Of a stretch of 9,037 nt of DNA, positions 6,503 through 9,037 are shown piece after piece; position 1 is the stretch's first letter, and each line of letters begins with the position of its first letter. The translations under genes were made by a program, and so were the position numbers. Where the stretch lies: NCBI GenBank assembly GCA_026387135.1, contig JAPLMH010000073.1:1-9037 (forward strand). The letters run 5' to 3'. This stretch comes from Candidatus Omnitrophota bacterium. Lineage in GTDB: Bacteria; Omnitrophota; Gorgyraeia; 2-01-FULL-45-10. The notes under the pieces were generated by a model. That model had not been told where the DNA came from, did not search any database, and saw nothing but the letters and a program-made list of their open reading frames with translations.

Positions 6503-6510
6503 AAGTCACA

Positions 6511-6813
6511 ATGATCACTTTAAACTTCGCGATGATAATGATGATGATCGGATCGAACATGATGCCAATGCATATAGAAAATATGTATACTCCAACGGTC
6601 TACCCCGCTCCTCAGGTAAGGGTCATTAATGAGGTGGCCGCGCCGGCAGCCCCTATAGGGAAGGAAGCAGCGCCAGCACTCATCAATCAGCATAAGACTT
6701 ATGAGCAAACCATGAAAGAAGCTTTTGAAAGGATATATGCGGAAGTGAACAGGCTTCTCGATCAGATACCGGACCAGACAGACGAGCAGTTCCAGTTGCA
6801 TAGAATGATGTAG
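6511..6813 (+). CDS. Small Met-rich protein of unknown function
   Basis: A 100-residue protein that I do not recognise. Three zones are visible. The N-terminus (1-25) carries nine Met, including MMM at 10-12 and MM at 17-18, and is hydrophobic to about residue 18. A Pro/Ala-rich linker follows (about 28-58, including VAAPAAPIGKEAAPA). A charged, probably helical C-terminus (about 60-98) has a heptad-like pattern (YEQTMKEAFERIYAEVNRLLDQI) and ends MM. The start is well supported by the promoter and Shine-Dalgarno sequence. The Met cluster could be a short membrane or lipid-facing segment or a soft-metal site. The ZIP transporter begins 19 nt after the stop, which fits but does not prove a metal link. 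It is too weakly hydrophobic and lacks basic residues for a clear signal peptide. Confidence 0.8.
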   Translation: MITLNFAMIMMMIGSNMMPMHIENMYTPTVYPAPQVRVINEVAAPAAPIGKEAAPALINQHKTYEQTMKEAFERIYAEVNRLLDQIPDQTDEQFQLHRMM

Positions 6814-6816
6814 TGG

Positions 6817-6825
6817 TGATATAAT
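6817..6825 (+). promoter_or_regulatory. Extended -10 promoter just before the ZIP transporter gene
   Basis: TGATATAAT (6817-6825) is a perfect extended -10, with a weak -35-like TTGCAT (6796-6801) 18 nt upstream. The ATG at 6833 is 7 nt after the element and no Shine-Dalgarno sequence intervenes, so a transcript from here would be leaderless or nearly so. Confidence 0.55.
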
Positions 6826-6832
6826 ATGCCGC

Positions 6833-7645
6833 ATGGTAGAATTTTTCAGAAATGCCCACCCGATAATACAGGCTCTTCTCGCAGGATGCTTCACATGGTC
6901 TTTAACCGCCTTGGGATCCGCTGTAGTATTTCTCTCGAAAGACTTAGATAGAAAAATTTTGGACGGCTCATTGGGTTTTGCCGCCGGCGTCATGTTATCG
7001 GCAAGCTTCTGGTCGCTTATTCTGCCCGCAGTTAAGCTTTCCTGCGACAGAGGAAATATGGCGTGGATGCCGGTTACTCTAGGTTTTTTAGTAGGCGGGA
7101 TATTCATGCGCCTTATAGACAAGATGGTGCCTCATCTACACCTGTACCTTCCTCTGGAGAAGGCCGAAGGCATCAAGACCTCGTGGCACAAGAGCACTTT
7201 GTTGTTTCTCGCAATGTCGCTACATAATATTCCCGAAGGGCTCGTCATAGGCGTAAGTTTCGGCGCGGTGGCTCAAGGTCTTCCCGGAGCGACGTTAGCG
7301 GCGGCCATAGCGCTTGCGGTAGGTATAGGCATACAGGATATCCCCGAAGGAATGGCCCTCTCTGTGCCGCTCCACAGAAAAGGCGTTTCCCGCTTAAAAA
7401 GCTTCTGGTATGGCCAGCTTTCGGGATTCGTTGAACCAGTGGCCGCTGTGGTAGGCGCTATGGCAGTGAGCTTTTCAAAACCGATACTTCCTTATGCCAT
7501 GGGATTCGCCGCCGGGGCCATGATATTCGTCGTTATAGAAGAGCTTATACCGGAATCCCAATACGGAGGGCACGGAGATACGGCTACTATGGGGACGATG
7601 ATAGGATTTGCCGGGATGATGGCGCTGGAGGTATTATTTTGTTAA
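6833..7645 (+). CDS. ZIP family divalent metal transporter, GufA/BbZIP-like
   Basis: Inner-membrane importer of zinc or related divalent cations, 270 residues with about eight hydrophobic segments. The transport-site helices are clear: TM4 carries SLHNIPEG (His131, Asn132, Glu135) and TM5 carries GIQDIPEG (Gln168, Asp169, Glu172). The Gln-Asp pair in TM5, rather than His-Asn, matches the BbZIP/GufA type with a two-metal centre; a Met in TM2 (GVMLSASFW) and a Glu in TM7 (VVIEELIPES) fit the same pattern. A short His-containing loop (PHLHLYLP ... SWHKS) lies between TM3 and TM4. The ATG at 6833 directly follows an extended -10. The stop overlaps the start of the acyltransferase gene by 7 nt, so the two are translationally coupled. 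Zn2+ is the most likely substrate, but the ion is not provable from sequence. Confidence 0.93.
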   Translation: MVEFFRNAHPIIQALLAGCFTWSLTALGSAVVFLSKDLDRKILDGSLGFAAGVMLSASFWSLILPAVKLSCDRGNMAWMPVTLGFLVGGIFMRLIDKMVPHLHLYLPLEKAEGIKTSWHKSTLLFLAMSLHNIPEGLVIGVSFGAVAQGLPGATLAAAIALAVGIGIQDIPEGMALSVPLHRKGVSRLKSFWYGQLSGFVEPVAAVVGAMAVSFSKPILPYAMGFAAGAMIFVVIEELIPESQYGGHGDTATMGTMIGFAGMMALEVLFC

Positions 7646-8364
7646 CAAAACTACTTTCTATCTTCATGTGGATAGCCGGCGCGGTCATGACGTTTATCCT
7701 GTATCTTGCCATGCTATTCTTCACGATAGTGCTATACCCATTCGACAAGCAGAGGAAGGTTGCTCACGCGCAATGCTATTGGTGGAGCGATATATTGCTT
7801 TGTAACCCTTACTGGAAGATAAAAGTAATCGGCCTAGAGAATATAGATAAGAAAAAGACCTATGTCATGGTGGCCAATCATCAAAGCCTCGCCGACATAA
7901 TAATTCTCTACCAGATAAAGTCGCAATTCAAGTGGGTGGCCAAAGAGAGCCTCTTCGGGATACCGGTCCTCGGATGGTGCATGTCGCTCGCCAAGCATAT
8001 AAAGCTGGAGCGCGGTGACTTTTCGAGCATCAAAAAAATATACCGCGAAGCCGCCCAATGGCTTAGGGCAAATATGTCGGTACTATTTTTTCCCGAAGGC
8101 ACGAGAAGCGAGACGGGTGAGGTCGGAGAGTTTCAGAACGGCGCTTTCAAGCTCGCGATAAAGGAGAAATGTCCGGTGCTCCCGATAATGATCAGCGGGA
8201 CTAGGGACGCCATTCCTAAAGGCGGCAGGCAGTTCTCCACAAAAATATTCTGCACATTACGCGTATTCCCGGCTGTAGAGACAGCATCTCTGGGGCCCGG
8301 AGATTTCGACAAGCTTAAAGATGAGATACGATCCAAGATAGTGGACGGCCTCGCTCAATGTTGA
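7639..8364 (+). CDS. plsC: 1-acylglycerol-3-phosphate O-acyltransferase (PlsC family)
   Basis: Membrane-associated acyltransferase that adds the second acyl chain to lysophosphatidic acid to make phosphatidic acid, the core phospholipid precursor. In 241 residues it shows an N-terminal hydrophobic segment (about 5-32), the catalytic HX4D motif NHQSLAD with His81 and Asp86, and the glycerophosphate-binding FPEGTRS at 151-157. A later VLPIMISGTRDAIP matches the family's fourth block. The TTG start is chosen because GGAGG (7627-7631) stands 7 nt before it; an in-frame ATG at 7666 would lack that signal and lose part of the membrane segment. It overlaps the end of the ZIP gene by 7 nt. Its stop codon TGA also serves as the TGn part of the next gene's promoter. 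Confidence 0.93.
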   Translation: MLTKLLSIFMWIAGAVMTFILYLAMLFFTIVLYPFDKQRKVAHAQCYWWSDILLCNPYWKIKVIGLENIDKKKTYVMVANHQSLADIIILYQIKSQFKWVAKESLFGIPVLGWCMSLAKHIKLERGDFSSIKKIYREAAQWLRANMSVLFFPEGTRSETGEVGEFQNGAFKLAIKEKCPVLPIMISGTRDAIPKGGRQFSTKIFCTLRVFPAVETASLGPGDFDKLKDEIRSKIVDGLAQC

Positions 8365-8370
8365 TATAAT
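8362..8370 (+). promoter_or_regulatory. Extended -10 promoter of the tRNA-binding protein gene, overlapping the plsC stop
   Basis: TGATATAAT (8362-8370) is a perfect extended -10 whose TGA is the plsC stop codon. The ATG at 8380 begins 9 nt later. The intervening bases (CACCTCTCT) contain no Shine-Dalgarno sequence, so the transcript would have a leader of only two or three bases. Confidence 0.55.
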
Positions 8371-8379
8371 CACCTCTCT

Positions 8380-8700
8380 ATGATAACATACGACGATTTC
8401 AGAAAAGTTGAGCTTAAAGTCGCCAGGATAACCGAAGCTGAAGAGGTGGCCGGCGCCGAGAAGCTATTGAAATTGCAGATAGATCTGGGAAGCGAAAAAC
8501 GGCAGATAGTGGCGGGCATTAAGAAGTCTTACCCGGCCAAGGACCTGATAGGCAGAGAGATAGTGGTCGTGGTGAATTTAGAGCCCCGGATGGTGATGGG
8601 CATAGAGAGTAACGGCATGCTTCTCGCCGCCTCCGATGACAGCGGCCCGGTATTGCTCGGGCCGTATAAAGATGTGCCGCCCGGAAGCGGTATCAAATAA
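8380..8700 (+). CDS. Stand-alone tRNA-binding domain protein (MetG C-terminal / Trbp111 type)
   Basis: A 106-residue OB-fold protein of the EMAP-II-like tRNA-binding family. Recognisable blocks are FRKVELKVARI (7-17), EKLLKLQIDLG, RQIVAGI, VVVNLEPRMVMGIESNGMLLAA and the C-terminal GPVLLGPYKDVPPG. The size matches free Trbp111 (about 110 residues) and the C-terminal domain of dimeric methionyl-tRNA synthetases, often annotated as methionine-tRNA ligase beta subunit; CsaA proteins are related. These bind the outer corner of tRNA without strong sequence preference, usually as dimers. It may supply this function in trans to a MetG lacking the domain, which cannot be checked here. tRNA-Arg begins 20 nt after the stop and tadA follows, so the context is tRNA biology. 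Confidence 0.9.
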   Translation: MITYDDFRKVELKVARITEAEEVAGAEKLLKLQIDLGSEKRQIVAGIKKSYPAKDLIGREIVVVVNLEPRMVMGIESNGMLLAASDDSGPVLLGPYKDVPPGSGIK

Positions 8701-8711
8701 GATCAAATAAG
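8692..8711 (+). repeat. Perfect 10-bp tandem repeat across a stop codon
   Basis: ATCAAATAAG occurs twice head to tail (8692-8701, 8702-8711). The first copy contains the final Ile-Lys codons and TAA stop of the tRNA-binding protein. It looks like a recent small duplication or slippage event and lies immediately upstream of tRNA-Arg. Confidence 0.8.
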
Positions 8712-8720
8712 AATTAGCGC

Positions 8721-8797
8721 GCGCCTGTAACTCACATGGATAGAGTACCTGGCTACGAACCAGGGTGTAGCAGGTTCGATCCCTGCCAGGCGCGCCA
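8721..8797 (+). tRNA. tRNA-Arg (anticodon ACG), CCA encoded
   Basis: The 77-nt cloverleaf is: acceptor GCGCCTG / CAGGCGC, D-stem ACTC / GAGT with GG in the loop, anticodon stem CCTGG / CCAGG with loop CTACGAA (anticodon ACG), variable loop GTGTA, and T-arm GCAGG-TTCGATC-CCTGC. The discriminator is G and CCA is encoded. A20 and the ACG loop fit arginine identity. A34 is normally deaminated to inosine by TadA, whose gene follows. Unusual points are an A10-U25 pair opening the D-stem and C15 with A48 instead of a standard Levitt pair. No clear promoter precedes it, so it may be transcribed with the upstream gene. Confidence 0.95.
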
Positions 8798-8818
8798 AAA
8801 ATTGCTTTAGCAATTTTT
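8797..8818 (+). terminator. Intrinsic terminator of tRNA-Arg
   Basis: AAAAATTGC (8797-8805), loop TTTA, and GCAATTTTT (8810-8818) make a perfect 9-bp stem with five T at the end. It begins at the last base of the encoded CCA. The stem is AT-rich, so termination may be incomplete and tadA may be partly cotranscribed. Confidence 0.65.
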
Positions 8819-8820
8819 GA

Positions 8821-8848
8821 TCCAGCGACCGCTTTAGCGGTCGCTGGA
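8821..8848. repeat. Strong 12-bp hairpin between tRNA-Arg and tadA
   Basis: TCCAGCGACCGC (8821-8832) and its exact complement (8837-8848) enclose the loop TTTA. It follows the first hairpin after 2 nt and shares its GC-TTTA-GC tip. It lacks a T-tract and ends 15 nt before the tadA ATG. It could back up termination, act as an RNA processing or protective element, or be a dispersed repeat. Confidence 0.6.
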
Positions 8849-8863
8849 CCTAACACAAGGCGT

Positions 8864-9037
8864 ATGCTCAAACTCGATCAATTCTATATGTCCGAAGCTA
8901 TAAAGGAGGCCGAGAAGGCCTTCGATAGCGATGAAGTGCCGGTCGGCGCTGTGATCGTCCACGAAGGCAAGATAATCGCGCGCGCACACAATCAGATCAA
9001 ACTGCTCAAAGATCCGACGGCGCACGCCGAAATGATC
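8864..9037 (+). CDS. tadA: tRNA-specific adenosine deaminase TadA (3' end cut by window)
   Basis: Zinc enzyme that deaminates A34 to inosine in tRNA-Arg(ACG), so that one tRNA reads CGU, CGC and CGA. The 58 codons present align well by eye with the TadA N-terminus: a first helix (FYMSEAIKEAEKAF), the EVPVGAVIVHEGKIIARAHNQ strand-turn block, and DPTAHAEMI, where His binds zinc and Glu is the proton shuttle. The PCxxC half of the zinc site lies beyond the window. ATG 8864 has AAGG 3 nt upstream, closer than ideal; the in-frame ATG at 8888 would cut into the first helix. The substrate tRNA gene lies about 65 nt upstream. Confidence 0.93.
   Translation, partial: MLKLDQFYMSEAIKEAEKAFDSDEVPVGAVIVHEGKIIARAHNQIKLLKDPTAHAEMI

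Noticed and set aside
6520..7122. 200-codon minus-strand frame opposite the Met-rich protein and ZIP genes
   Set aside because: It spans two genes that both have promoters and starts on the plus strand, and it shows no recognisable domain.
8718..8797. tRNA-Arg with a longer acceptor starting further upstream in the GCGCGC run
   Set aside because: Starting there leaves four bases instead of two between acceptor and D-stem; the start at 8721 gives standard spacing.
8578..8871. Minus-strand reading frame containing GAPGRDRTCYTLVRSQVLYPCELQ
   Set aside because: It is the antisense of tRNA-Arg and the end of the tRNA-binding protein gene, another tRNA-translation artefact.

Overview
The window (about 9 kb, moderate GC, heavy use of ATA for Ile) looks like a chromosomal segment of a Gram-negative-type bacterium. 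The homospermidine synthase, the hybrid sensor kinase with an adjacent radical SAM protein, and the codon style would fit an uncultivated lineage such as Omnitrophota in the PVC group. That assignment is a guess from general impression; no sequence here proves it. There is no transposase, integrase, CRISPR array or phage gene. No stretch longer than about 260 bases lacks a gene.

Layout. 1-1074 (-) is a DEAD-box RNA helicase cut by the window edge. A compact divergent promoter region separates it from a hybrid histidine kinase (1166-2518, +), followed 12 nt later by a radical SAM protein with extra C-terminal cysteines (2531-3481, +). The radical SAM stop codon lies in the loop of a perfect 15-bp inverted repeat. 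A hairpin-rich spacer and an intrinsic terminator lead to tRNA-Asp(GTC) on the minus strand. That tRNA diverges from a homospermidine synthase gene (3781-5229, +) with overlapping -10 elements. A single-domain response regulator (5276-5668, +) follows and converges, overlapping by 14 bp, on an XRE-cupin regulator (5655-6248, -). An AT-rich divergent intergenic region with two near-consensus sigma70-type promoters serves that regulator and a 100-residue Met-rich protein of unknown function (6511-6813, +). Next come a ZIP (GufA-type) metal transporter (6833-7645), an overlapping PlsC-type acyltransferase (7639-8364), a stand-alone EMAP/Trbp111-type tRNA-binding protein (8380-8700), tRNA-Arg(ACG), two strong hairpins, and the start of tadA, cut by the window end.

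How the genes relate. The right end is a translation cluster: a tRNA-binding protein, the tRNA with A34, and the deaminase that converts that A34 to inosine. The middle combines polyamine synthesis (hss) with signalling genes; the XRE-cupin architecture resembles polyamine-responsive PuuR, but a link is only inference. The left end pairs a membrane hybrid kinase with a radical SAM enzyme of unknown substrate.

The most distinctive pattern is in the promoters. Several genes have a TGnTATAAT or TATTAT element only about 6-15 nt before the start codon and no Shine-Dalgarno sequence, which suggests leaderless or nearly leaderless transcripts. Others in the same window (the response regulator, the XRE-cupin regulator and the Met-rich protein) have promoter, leader and Shine-Dalgarno sequence in conventional positions. 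I found no clear new multi-gene defence or mobile system.
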